A stretch of DNA of 64,000 nucleotides, taken from Puniceicoccus vermicola. GTDB taxonomy: Bacteria; Verrucomicrobiota; Verrucomicrobiia; Opitutales; Puniceicoccaceae. The stretch spans positions 248,001 to 312,000 of the forward strand of contig NZ_JACHVA010000101.1 in NCBI RefSeq assembly GCF_014230055.1, written 5' to 3'. Of the stretch, positions 35,912 to 44,482 are shown in pieces. Each line of letters starts with the position of its first letter. Positions within the stretch are counted from its first letter, which is position 1. Position numbers and translations under genes: made by a program. The notes beneath the pieces are model-generated. The model searched no databases. It was not told the origin of the DNA and saw only the letters and a list, made by a program, of their open reading frames with translations.

Positions 35912-36541
35912 ATGAAGACGCTCAAATCTCCGCAAGGATTCTCTCTGGTCGAACTTTTGGTTATTCTTGTGATTCTTGGAATTCTCGCCGCCATTCTCTT
36001 CCCTGTTGTCCGCAGTTCGGTAGCTAACAGTCGATCGAGTCGATGCATGTCGAACCTGAGGCAACTTGGATCGGGAGTTCAGCTCTATGCGAATGACCAT
36101 CGGGGTTTGTTCCCTGCGAATACAGGTTCAAAAGATTCTCCTTTCCTTTGGGAACAGAGAGTAGCTCCTTACGTAGGGATTGATTTTCTGGGACCCGTCA
36201 ATCAAGGAAAGCTTCCTCCAGACCCGTTTTCATGTCCGGAAGAACATGATATGACCATGACCGGGAGCCATCGCTCTCACTATTCCAAGAACATCGAACT
36301 GAACGGAAGCCCCTCTAGGACTGTGAAAGTCACCCAGATTCCCTATCCTGAGAAGACCTTCCTCCTCGCCGACTCTTTGGTTCGAGATATGTCTTACCTC
36401 TACGAGAGAAGCTTCGCTCCAAGGCATGATGGGAACGCGAATGTGATCTTCGTGGACATGCACGTCGAGTCTTTGGATCCCGCAAAGATCAACCGAAAGT
36501 ACCGCGAACTGCCTCTATATCCTTTTGGGGAAATCAATTGA
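35912..36541 (+). CDS. Prepilin-type pseudopilin with H-X9-D motif
   Basis: 209 residues from ATG 35912. The 9-residue leader ends in Gly before the cleavage site, then FSLVELLVILVILGILAAI, a type IV prepilin methylation signature. The C-terminal part has RHDGNANVIFVDMHVESL, matching the H-X9-DG processing-associated domain except that Gly is Met. An ATG at 35876 overlaps the glycosidase stop and would give a 21-residue leader; the 9-residue form is preferred because the paralog at 45454 has the same leader length. It lies directly after the giant glycosidase gene, as does a similar pair elsewhere in the window. Confidence 0.88.
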   Translation: MKTLKSPQGFSLVELLVILVILGILAAILFPVVRSSVANSRSSRCMSNLRQLGSGVQLYANDHRGLFPANTGSKDSPFLWEQRVAPYVGIDFLGPVNQGKLPPDPFSCPEEHDMTMTGSHRSHYSKNIELNGSPSRTVKVTQIPYPEKTFLLADSLVRDMSYLYERSFAPRHDGNANVIFVDMHVESLDPAKINRKYRELPLYPFGEIN

Positions 36542-36866
36542 TTTTCAAACACCTTTGGGAGGGGGGCCGTTCAGAATCGCACTCGTTGAAGAGGAGTCAT
36601 CCGTGCTTGGAGATTCTTCGTATCGCTGACGCCGTGTTTCCTCGTGAGAGAGCTATTCTTCGAGAATTACACGAAGTCTTGGTTCGCACCACTTGGGAAG
36701 AAAGGTTTTTACTCGTTCAACCTCCAACTGCCTCTCCGGTTCGTTGTCCAGCCTTCAGGCTGCGGGTATTCAATGGAGAGATATCCCAAAAATTCTTCCG
36801 GAAGAGTGAATGATGGGACCGGCTCTTGGTCCTTTTGGGGTTATCAGTCCATTGAGCGAAGTCGTC
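36542..36866. other. Intergenic region with two ACTCGTT motifs and one hairpin
   Basis: No gene is supported in this 325-bp stretch between the pseudopilin and the convergent FAD oxidoreductase. It holds GCACTCGTTGA near 36580 and TTACTCGTTCAA near 36709, both like the candidate operators of the window, and the stem-loop CAGCC-TTCA-GGCTG at 36749-36762, like the core of the 159-bp repeats. It may be the remains of deleted regulatory DNA. Confidence 0.5.
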
Positions 36867-38342
36867 TCACTCTCCGTTTCGCAAGCATTCGTTCAATTCA
36901 GGCGAACGTGGCCAAGAGAGTTCGACTCGTTGTTCAATGAGGGACTGGCGTAGCGATTCAGGGGGAACATCGACCAAGGAGGAGATCTTTTCCGAAGAGG
37001 CGATTGCGGCAGCCGTTCCGGCTGCCTGACCGAGCTGCATCATGGTGCGCGAGAGGCGACAACTGGATGCGGCGATCGAAGAGAAGCTGGCTCCCCGGCA
37101 GGCGACCAGGAGGTTGTCCGTATTTCGGGGGAGAAGGCAGCGGTAGGGGATGCCGTACGGTTCGTTGAGCTCTTTGGCTCCGCCACCGGCCTCGGAATCC
37201 CCGTGCGTATCTTTGGCGTGGTCAGAGATCGCGATGAGGTCGTTGTGGTTTTGGTAGGAAAGGCCCGCATCCAAGTCGTGCTCGGTGAGAACGTATCGAC
37301 CGACCATTCGTGGACCTTCGCGGACGCCGAGAGCCGGCGCGACCCAGACCTTGCGGAAATTTTGAAATTCGGGATAGGTGACTTGGATGTGATGCCACAG
37401 CGCTTGTGTGCGCCGGAGACATTCACGATAGGCGGCAGGATATCCTCGTTCTTCAACTTCAAGTCCCGCCATCGTCGGGAGTGGATTGATCGTGTAATCG
37501 CCTGCGGGGCTTTGGGCGAAGACTGCTGCCGGGAACTCTCTCTGCCACCAACAGTGGGACGGAATATCATCCGGTAAGGGTTCTACGCCAAGCTTCTTGC
37601 TACCGGAAACCCGAAAGATCAAGGAGGCACCGTTCAGTTGGGGGCTGGGTTCGGGGGGAGCGCCTGTTTCGCCGTAAAGCGAACGGGATTCCCTTCCCAA
37701 GGAAGACGCTTCGCCAGCAGCTCTGGCGAAGACGATGTGGGCCGTTGCATCCACGTAGTAGTGCGCTGTAACCTGTTCGCCGTTGTCCAGGGTCAGGCCG
37801 GTGATGAGGCGTCCATCCCGATGAACTTCTGAGAAGGCGGTTCCGGTGCGTACGGTGCAGCGACCCGTTTCGCGAAGCATGGACTCCATCTCCGCTGCAT
37901 AAGGGTCGGGCTCGAAGAGGACGCCGTGCCAGTATTTTCTTCGAAAGTGTTCTTCCCCGAAATCGGGAGGCGCGCCGAAGCGACGGAGCGTATCCAGGTA
38001 ACTCTTCTCGGGATCGACTACAAGTTCGCCTCCGGGGAAATGAGGCTGGATTTCTGGAGATTCCCACGCGACGTGCCGACCGAAGGAATAGATCGCAACG
38101 GCATTCTCACGGCCCTTCAGGCGCTTGTAGAGTTCGAAGGGGATTCCGGTGCCTCCGACTCCCGGCTCCCAGACGTTCACGCCACCTCGCACGGCGTTGC
38201 CTCCGAGAGAGCCCGACTTTTCGACCAGCAGCACGCGGCAGCCCTGGCGGGCCGCCGCGAGAGCCGCGCCAAACCCTCCGCTGCCAGCGCCAACGACGAT
38301 CAGGTCATAGGAAGTCTTTTCTGGGTTAGGTTGACCCGACAT
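36867..38342 (-). CDS. FAD-dependent oxidoreductase
   Basis: 491 residues. FAD-binding motif VVGAGSGGFGAALAAARQG and LLVEKSGSLGGNAVRGG at the N-terminus place it in the PF12831-type group with 29414-30742. Late conserved segments include GIPYRCLLPRNTDNLLVACRGAS and SSCRLSRTMMQLGQAAGTAA, the family ending. No signal peptide, so cytoplasmic. It is transcribed just after the SDR gene (7 bp apart), suggesting they act on the same sugar; both are divergent from a LacI regulator. Confidence 0.88.
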   Translation of the reverse strand: MSGQPNPEKTSYDLIVVGAGSGGFGAALAAARQGCRVLLVEKSGSLGGNAVRGGVNVWEPGVGGTGIPFELYKRLKGRENAVAIYSFGRHVAWESPEIQPHFPGGELVVDPEKSYLDTLRRFGAPPDFGEEHFRRKYWHGVLFEPDPYAAEMESMLRETGRCTVRTGTAFSEVHRDGRLITGLTLDNGEQVTAHYYVDATAHIVFARAAGEASSLGRESRSLYGETGAPPEPSPQLNGASLIFRVSGSKKLGVEPLPDDIPSHCWWQREFPAAVFAQSPAGDYTINPLPTMAGLEVEERGYPAAYRECLRRTQALWHHIQVTYPEFQNFRKVWVAPALGVREGPRMVGRYVLTEHDLDAGLSYQNHNDLIAISDHAKDTHGDSEAGGGAKELNEPYGIPYRCLLPRNTDNLLVACRGASFSSIAASSCRLSRTMMQLGQAAGTAAAIASSEKISSLVDVPPESLRQSLIEQRVELSWPRSPELNECLRNGE

Positions 38343-38349
38343 CGCGGGA

Positions 38350-39084
38350 TCAGAGGGGAGCGATCTCCTGGACCGTGGGGAGCACCGTCAGTTCCAGCAG
38401 TTCGAGGTGCGAGGGAGTGTTGACGACATCGACGACCAACCGACCCATGTCTTCGGGTTGAATGCAGCGTTCCCGGACCGAAGGTTCCAGCGTCGGATGT
38501 CCTTCGATGGAAGAAGCCGCTCCAAACTCCGTGGCGCCCCAAGAGGGAGTGAGGGTCGTGACTCGTACACCGAACTCGCGTAATTCGGCATACAGTCCTT
38601 TGCCCAAACGTTCTACACCGGCCTTAGCCGCGGAATACACGGACCAGCCGGGCCAGGAGTATTTGGCACAGACACTGGAAACGTTAATGATGCAGCCGCT
38701 TCCTTGTCTCTTCATGATTGCGCCGATCCGGCGACATCCGAAGATCGCGGAGGTGAGGTTGAGGCTGATCGAGTGGGCGATCTCCTCGTCGGTCTGTTCC
38801 TCCAGAGGTGCGATGCGACCACCGGCTCCGGCATTGTTCACCAAGACATCAATCCGTCCCTGATCTTCCATGACTTTGGTGACGACTCGGTCCCAGTCGG
38901 CGGGGTTGGTGGCATCGGATACGACCGGAATCGCTCCAACCCGCTCGGCGGCTTCCGTCAGCTTCTTTTCGTTCCGTCCAGTGATGTAGACGATGTGGCC
39001 GACTTGCGACAATGCCTCGGCCATTCCGGCTCCAAAGCCGCCCGAGCCTCCGGTTACGATTGCGATCAGTTTTTCGTTTTTCAT
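38350..39084 (-). CDS. SDR family NAD(P)-dependent oxidoreductase
   Basis: 244 residues. Motifs: VTGGSGGFGAGMAEAL (TGxxxGxG), VLVNNAGAGG, INVSSVCAKYSWP with the catalytic Ser, and YSAAKAG (YxxxK). The protein should be a cytoplasmic dehydrogenase for a sugar or derived alcohol. It starts about 107 bp from the divergent LacI gene and is followed 7 bp later by the FAD oxidoreductase, forming a two-gene operon. Confidence 0.93.
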   Translation of the reverse strand: MKNEKLIAIVTGGSGGFGAGMAEALSQVGHIVYITGRNEKKLTEAAERVGAIPVVSDATNPADWDRVVTKVMEDQGRIDVLVNNAGAGGRIAPLEEQTDEEIAHSISLNLTSAIFGCRRIGAIMKRQGSGCIINVSSVCAKYSWPGWSVYSAAKAGVERLGKGLYAELREFGVRVTTLTPSWGATEFGAASSIEGHPTLEPSVRERCIQPEDMGRLVVDVVNTPSHLELLELTVLPTVQEIAPL

Positions 39085-39191
39085 GGTATGTTTCTTGGAA
39101 TGTTTGCAGATGGGGTTGTAGGAGATTTTGAACCAGTAGATTCCGATCTTTTTTCTTTTGCCACACGCCGTTTTCGTTAAGGTAACGGGAA

Positions 39192-40208
39192 ATGGGAAAT
39201 CCTTCTCTCAAGGATATTGCGAAAGTCGCCGGGGTCTCGGAGATGACGGTGTCGCGTGCGTTGCGCGCGCATCCTGAGGTCTCCGAACGGACGCGCCGCC
39301 GAGTACTGGCGATTGCGGAAGAGTTAGGCTACCGGCCCGATCCGCAAATCGCGAGGATGATGGCGTACTTGCGATCCTCCCGTGAGCATCGAACGCAGGA
39401 GAATCTAGCTTACCTGTGGCTGGATGCGACCGAGCGCGAAGTGCGCGCGAATCCGCATGCGCAGCGCATTCTGGGAGGGGTTAAAGTGCGGGCCGAAATG
39501 CGCGGCTACGGAGTCGAGGAGTTTTATCTCGAAGAGGAGGGGCTGAGTATGGATCGATTGAGTACGATTCTCCACACCCGTGGGATCAACGGAGTGTTGA
39601 TCTCGCCGCTGCACCACCATCTGGAGTTCGATCTCGATTTGCGATGGGAATGCTTTTCGACGGTCGTGATCGGAGGAGGGCAGGTTGGGCCTCCGTTGCA
39701 TCGAACCGGTCCGGATCATTTTCAGGGGATGTCCTGCGCGATCTCGAACTTGCGGCAATTGGGCTATCGTCGGATCGCTCTATGTTTGGGGGGCGGGAGT
39801 TTTCGGCGTCAGGACCGCCGTTGGGAAGGGAGCTTCCTTCTCCATCACCCCCTGGGAGTCCGTGAGGCAGAGTCACTGATGCTGGTCGAAGAGAATCTTG
39901 CCGAGAGTGAAGTCGAGGCCTGGCTGCAAAAATGCCAGCCGGAAGTTGTTCTTTTTCAGGGTGGAGAGATCGATTCTTTCTTGGAAGCTCGGTCGGAGAA
40001 AGTTCAGCCATTCATCCCCTATGCCACACTGGACTGGCTACCGGAAATGGAGGAGAAGGGAATCGCGGGGCTGGACCAGCAAAACGAGAGAGCGGGCATG
40101 AACGCCGTGGACCTCGTCACCGCTGATTTGTTGCGGAACGAGCGAGGCGTACCGAGCCATCCGAAGACGGTTCTTCATGAAGGGCTGTGGGTTAGGGGGG
40201 GATTCTAG
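39192..40208 (+). CDS. LacI family transcriptional regulator
   Basis: 338 residues. N-terminal HTH PSLKDIAKVAGVSEMTVSRA and the hinge region RPDPQIARMMAYLRSSRE, then an effector domain (GVLISPLHHHLEF, GIAGLDQQNERAG). It is similar in layout to the LacI gene at 8971-10023. It is divergent from the SDR and FAD oxidoreductase genes, which it probably represses. AAGGTAACGGGA just before the ATG provides a plausible ribosome-binding site. Confidence 0.93.
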   Translation: MGNPSLKDIAKVAGVSEMTVSRALRAHPEVSERTRRRVLAIAEELGYRPDPQIARMMAYLRSSREHRTQENLAYLWLDATEREVRANPHAQRILGGVKVRAEMRGYGVEEFYLEEEGLSMDRLSTILHTRGINGVLISPLHHHLEFDLDLRWECFSTVVIGGGQVGPPLHRTGPDHFQGMSCAISNLRQLGYRRIALCLGGGSFRRQDRRWEGSFLLHHPLGVREAESLMLVEENLAESEVEAWLQKCQPEVVLFQGGEIDSFLEARSEKVQPFIPYATLDWLPEMEEKGIAGLDQQNERAGMNAVDLVTADLLRNERGVPSHPKTVLHEGLWVRGGF

Positions 40209-40414
40209 TGTAGCGCAAACCCTTCGCTTTGAATGGGGTTTGAAGATAGAAGTGGTGTATTTTTAGGCAGAACCGTTAGCAGACCATCAAGCAAGGCTTG
40301 ACGCATCTACGAGCAGGATGGAAACCGGAATATTTATCGAGACTCCTCCCTACAAGCAGGGGAGGGGGACCCCGCCTCGTGCGGTGGAGGGGTGACGACT
40401 CAGGCATTAATGTG

Positions 40415-40885
40415 TCAACAATCCTCGTATATTGTCTTATACGGAACCCATTCAACGCGGGCTGAAGCACCGCGCTCCGATTGTGATGTTGGAACTCCAG
40501 GATGTTGGTTTCCTCGCTTTAAATCTTCGGGCCATTTGCCAAGAGAGATCTGGGCGAACCGTTCCGCCCAGACTTCCTTGAGGGATTTGTAGTGCTGGAG
40601 AAGAGCTCGCAACCAGTCCCCAACCTCAAACCAGAGCTGTCTATCGTCGCGGATGTAGGCCAGCATGGCGGTTGCCATGACTTCGTCGAGATCTCCATTG
40701 TGGCAGAAATAGTGACCGATATGAGGCGGGCGAAGTCCTCCGACTGTCCGAAAGTGTTTCTCAGATTCTTCCACGAACTGATGCCAGATGGGGTTCTCCA
40801 GATTCTGGAGAATACCCGGTCGCTCCGCGCTGGTGCTGGAAACAAATGGATGGGGGAGACGCGAGAAGAGGGTGTCGGGGGCCAT
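40415..40885 (-). pseudogene. Truncated heparinase II/III-like gene (paralog of 26020-28239)
   Basis: From ATG 40885 the frame encodes 156 residues. The first 120 or so match the N-terminus of the heparinase-like protein at 26020-28239: both have TLFSRLPHPFVSSTS/A, FCH(N/D)G(D/K)LDEVMA and VGDWLR(A/S)LL. Similarity stops after WPE near 40526 and the frame ends 36 codons later. The remaining 580 residues of the family, including the catalytic beta-domain, are missing. It is preceded 68 bp upstream by the rhamnosidase gene on the same strand, so it is likely the last, decayed gene of that operon. A GC-rich hairpin sits in the non-homologous tail. Confidence 0.88.
40456..40474. repeat. Hairpin of the GCTGAAGC family
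   Basis: CGCGG-GCTGAAGCA-CCGCG has perfect 5-bp arms. Its centre GCTGAAGC is the reverse complement of GCTTCAGC in the 159-bp repeat and the sulfatase terminator, so it may be another copy of a dispersed element. It lies near the break point of the truncated heparinase gene. Confidence 0.5.
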
Positions 40886-40953
40886 TCTTAAAAGGATGAA
40901 GGATTTCTGTTGTAGATTGCTTGGTTGTAGAACCAGTGTCGTCTGTCCTTGTT

Positions 40954-43341
40954 TTATCGGGCGAGATGGGCGCACTCCTTGGACTTCGGAGATCCCTTTG
41001 CAGTCCACTCCCAAGTCCCCTGGCAAACGGAGAATGGCTTCATGGAAGGAAGTTCGATTCGTGCCCGAACGCCTTCTGGAACGGTGAGGCTTACCTCGAT
41101 GCAGTCCTCGCTTGTCTGTTGCCACAAGGATTTGAGGAGTCCGTGGGGCGTTGGGATTCGGATGCTGCTGAATTCTCCCCAGAAAAGAGGCCGAAAGAGG
41201 ATCGAGTCCCAGGCTGATTCGATTTGTCGAATTCCGCCAAGAATCTGCATGAGATGATAGAGAGGGTGGGCGGACCAGGCATGAGAGTGACTCTGTTCAC
41301 TACCGTAGGGCATGTTCTGCGACCAAGTCGTTCCGTGGTCGGCCATCTTTGTCCAGTGACGAAGAATGTAGTCGAGAACGTCCGCGCCGTAGCCCGCTTC
41401 ATGAAGTGCGGAGAATGCGTAGGTACACCAGTAAACGGAGGGTCCGACCAATTCTGTCGATTCTCCGCGAATGAAGGGCAGGAGAGCCCTGTCCATGGCG
41501 TTCTTCGTAAACTCCACTGTATCGAGCTGGGCTAGGATGGCCAGAGTCTGAGCATGAACGGATTTGAGCGAGACGGGTTCCTCCATTGCGTCCAGGCCGT
41601 CGAAATAGAGTCCGTCAGTCGGGTCTTTGAGGGCAAGTAAGGCGAGGCTCAGTTTTTCGGACCACTCAAGGCATCGATCTCTTTGTTCCGAGTCGTGATT
41701 TAAGTCAAAAAGGATGGATAGCTTCTTCAAGCCGAGGAGTAACCACAGGTTGAGGATGGTTGGCGTAGCCGGTCGCTGCAGGGGAGCCCAATCGAGGAAA
41801 AGCCAGTGCCGGGGATCATCTTTGACCAGTCCGGATTTTTCGTCCGTGTGGCGGTCGAAGTATTTGAGAGCGTTTTGGAGCGTCTTCTGGACGAGGGGAT
41901 CTCGAAAAGTCTCCAGGCTTGCAGTTTGCCAATAATCGTCCCAAAGAGTTAGCATCCAGATCACGGTAAAGTCTGGCAGAATGCAATGGTGGGCCTTTGT
42001 GGGCGCATGTCCGTAGGTCAGTCCGTTCGAAGTGGTCTGGCCGGCGATACTTCGGATGCCGCGTTGAAGAAGGCGAGGATCGTTGTCGAGATGAAATGTA
42101 TTCCAGGCTTGGACACGGGCGTCTCCCCACCATTGGGCTTGCTCGCGCCATGGCGTATCGACGTAGGCATCCAGCGAGCAAATCTCTTGGGTATGCCGAC
42201 AGGCCTTCCAGATTCGGTTAATTCGAGCGTCCGAGGAACGGAGATCCCCCTGAATCTGTAGCGGGTATCCGATGGTCTGGATCGAAGGGATGATGCGAAT
42301 GACGGAGTGGGCGTTGCGAACTCTCAGAACCAAATAGCGAAAGCCGTACGGGTGGTAGAATAGATGCTCGAAAGTTCCTTTACGGCAGATCAATCGGGAG
42401 CCGAGGGATACTTCCGGCTGATCGAGTCGGGGGGCGATCATGTCATCTTTTTCCTCGATTGTTTCTGCGAACAGTGCGTCGACGATTTCTCCTCCGGAAG
42501 CGTTCTCAATTTCAAGCCGAAGGCACCCGACAACCGTATGGTTCCAGTCGTAGAAATAACTGGTCACTGTCTCCGGGGAGCGACAGTCATTTTCAGTGTG
42601 GGCGTTCGATCGGTGCCAGAGATTCTCCCTCCGTGCCAATTCGACGACATTGCGAAGGCCTGGATCCTGCGCGCCAGAGGCTGCGGGGGATTGCTGAATG
42701 CTCAAAAGCTTTTTGGGCTCGAGATTTTGTTCTCTGAGCAATGGGATCCCTCGCGTTTCGAGGTGGGGCCAGGGCTCGGAGTTCCACGCGCTACTCGTTG
42801 CAGGAGCGGCCCAGTTCTCTCCCGAAGCGTCGAACTCTGGGATCGTCCAGTTGTCGGGCTCGCATTGGGCGTCGATATGCTCCTGGGGAAACAGTTGGAG
42901 GCTCGAGGGAACGGTGTCCCGTTTCATTCCGGCTTGAAGGCGACATTTCCAGTGGGAATCCGATATCACCTTTACCCCGCCCCAATCTCCCATAAAGAGA
43001 AGTCCAGCAAATCCTTCCGAGACATACTGAAAGGTGCTGAACCCGGGATTGTAGGCCTGGATGGCGATATGATTGATTCCGGGACGGAGCCACGGTGCCA
43101 GATCGATTTCATCGCAGGGCCACGACCGTTGATATCCCCGGGCCGGACCTCGGCAAACATACTTGCCGTTGACATACAGACGATAGGATTGGTCTGCCGT
43201 AATCAGCGTCGGAGCGGTCTCGGGGACGTCGGATAGCTCAACCTGATGACGGAAGAGGGCGTAGCTATTGTGGAGGTCGTGAAAGAGGCTACGCGGCCAG
43301 ATCCAGCGAGCAGCCGGTAAGATCGGATGAGGAGATGGCAT
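40954..43341 (-). CDS. Alpha-L-rhamnosidase-like glycosidase (GH78 type)
   Basis: About 795 residues from ATG 43341, four bases after the AraC stop; a GTG at 43377 would add 12 residues and overlap it. The N-terminal beta-sandwich has AARWIWP and LITADQSYRLYVNGKYVCRG, a typical rhamnosidase N-domain. The catalytic (alpha/alpha)6 domain carries DTPWREQAQWWGDARVQAWN, matching the GH78 active-site pattern D-x-P-x-R-E..W-x-G-D. A C-terminal beta-domain follows. No signal peptide, so likely cytoplasmic. It would release L-rhamnose or a related sugar from oligosaccharides. It is controlled together with the AraC gene just upstream. Confidence 0.86.
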   Translation of the reverse strand: MPSPHPILPAARWIWPRSLFHDLHNSYALFRHQVELSDVPETAPTLITADQSYRLYVNGKYVCRGPARGYQRSWPCDEIDLAPWLRPGINHIAIQAYNPGFSTFQYVSEGFAGLLFMGDWGGVKVISDSHWKCRLQAGMKRDTVPSSLQLFPQEHIDAQCEPDNWTIPEFDASGENWAAPATSSAWNSEPWPHLETRGIPLLREQNLEPKKLLSIQQSPAASGAQDPGLRNVVELARRENLWHRSNAHTENDCRSPETVTSYFYDWNHTVVGCLRLEIENASGGEIVDALFAETIEEKDDMIAPRLDQPEVSLGSRLICRKGTFEHLFYHPYGFRYLVLRVRNAHSVIRIIPSIQTIGYPLQIQGDLRSSDARINRIWKACRHTQEICSLDAYVDTPWREQAQWWGDARVQAWNTFHLDNDPRLLQRGIRSIAGQTTSNGLTYGHAPTKAHHCILPDFTVIWMLTLWDDYWQTASLETFRDPLVQKTLQNALKYFDRHTDEKSGLVKDDPRHWLFLDWAPLQRPATPTILNLWLLLGLKKLSILFDLNHDSEQRDRCLEWSEKLSLALLALKDPTDGLYFDGLDAMEEPVSLKSVHAQTLAILAQLDTVEFTKNAMDRALLPFIRGESTELVGPSVYWCTYAFSALHEAGYGADVLDYILRHWTKMADHGTTWSQNMPYGSEQSHSHAWSAHPLYHLMQILGGIRQIESAWDSILFRPLFWGEFSSIRIPTPHGLLKSLWQQTSEDCIEVSLTVPEGVRARIELPSMKPFSVCQGTWEWTAKGSPKSKECAHLAR

Positions 43342-43345
43342 CGAT

Positions 43346-44302
43346 CTACTCGAAAACGGTGAGCCCGATTTGTTCACCGGTGTTCATTTGGTGCTGAATA
43401 TAACGGTTTCGGTATTGGGTGGCCGAAATGCCGAAGTTTGCTTTGAATTTTCGGGCAAAGTAGTTGGGGTCGGGCCAGCCGACCGCAATCCCGATTTCGG
43501 CGATCGACTTATGGGTTCGCAAGAGCATGCGGGCCGCTTGCTGGGCGCGGACCTGATTGAGGTAGGCCAGGGGAGAGAGCCCCATGGCGATTTGAAAGAG
43601 TCTACCCAAGTAGGAAGGGTCGATGTTGAGCTTTTTCGCGAAGTCCTTCGTGCTCCATTCTTCCGCCACGTTTTCCTCAATGAGAGCGACACATCGTTTC
43701 ACGGCCGAGTGAACCGGAGGATGGCTTGAAATTTCGGATGCGGGTTTCGCCTCGACGTGGGATTCGGAAAGAGAGGAGAGAACTAAGGTCAAGTATCCGA
43801 GCAGAGAGGAGGGTGATGGGGAGGAGTTTCTGGATTTTATTCCTTCTAATGCATCGAGAAAGCCAATACATTGGCTAAGCGTATTTTCATTCAGGTCGAG
43901 TTCGACGACGCCATGATTCGCTTCATTTCCTCCCTTCCATAAAAGAGAATTCAGTGCGGGATCATCGAGAGTCCAGAGAAGCTCTCGTTTGAGGATCTCG
44001 GCCCCGAAGCAGCAGACGTAGGCGTCGACACTTTTATTGTCATGGTGATAGTGCCACGCGCCCGGGAGAATGATCAAAACTTTGCCTCTGCGGAAGGAGA
44101 TGTCGCCCTTCTTGCAGCGCTGCCAACCCTCGCCTCCGGCGCAGATCTGGATTTCGACGAAGTCGTGGTCGTGCTGGAGCTCGTCGGTCGTGCGGTTCGG
44201 GAAGTGAAAGACGGAGACTGGTGGATTGAACGTGCGAGTAGCGGGGCGTAAACGGAGGTGCTCCAGGTTTGAAGCATCGATCATATCTGCTGTTTTACTC
44301 AT
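43346..44302 (-). CDS. AraC family transcriptional regulator (paralog of 30735-31697)
   Basis: 318 residues. Sensor part with HDHDFVEIQICAGGEGWQ and PGAWHYHH; DNA-binding part with FAKKLNIDPSYLGRLFQIA and IAEIGIAVGWPDPNYFARKF. Strong similarity to the regulator at 30735-31697 throughout. It is divergent from the PEP-CTERM/pseudopilin/glycosidase operon (start 44483) and is followed by the rhamnosidase gene in the same direction, so it may control both sides. Confidence 0.93.
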   Translation of the reverse strand: MSKTADMIDASNLEHLRLRPATRTFNPPVSVFHFPNRTTDELQHDHDFVEIQICAGGEGWQRCKKGDISFRRGKVLIILPGAWHYHHDNKSVDAYVCCFGAEILKRELLWTLDDPALNSLLWKGGNEANHGVVELDLNENTLSQCIGFLDALEGIKSRNSSPSPSSLLGYLTLVLSSLSESHVEAKPASEISSHPPVHSAVKRCVALIEENVAEEWSTKDFAKKLNIDPSYLGRLFQIAMGLSPLAYLNQVRAQQAARMLLRTHKSIAEIGIAVGWPDPNYFARKFKANFGISATQYRNRYIQHQMNTGEQIGLTVFE

Positions 44303-44482
44303 CGAATTGTCAAATTAGGAGAGTGGGGCAGCGGGGATCAAACAAATGTCGTAATCGTGCTAGCTTGAATCCTGTTTCGTCCTAACGCTCCAACCGACTT
44401 CGGTCGTATTATTGCGAGGAACATCGGAATCTCGATCCGATATCTATGTAACCTCAAACTATTCAAATCCCAGATTATAGCT

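Noticed and set aside
36538-36940. Plus-strand frames of 91 and 98 codons after the pseudopilin
   Set aside because: No motif or ribosome-binding site, and one overlaps the convergent FAD oxidoreductase gene.
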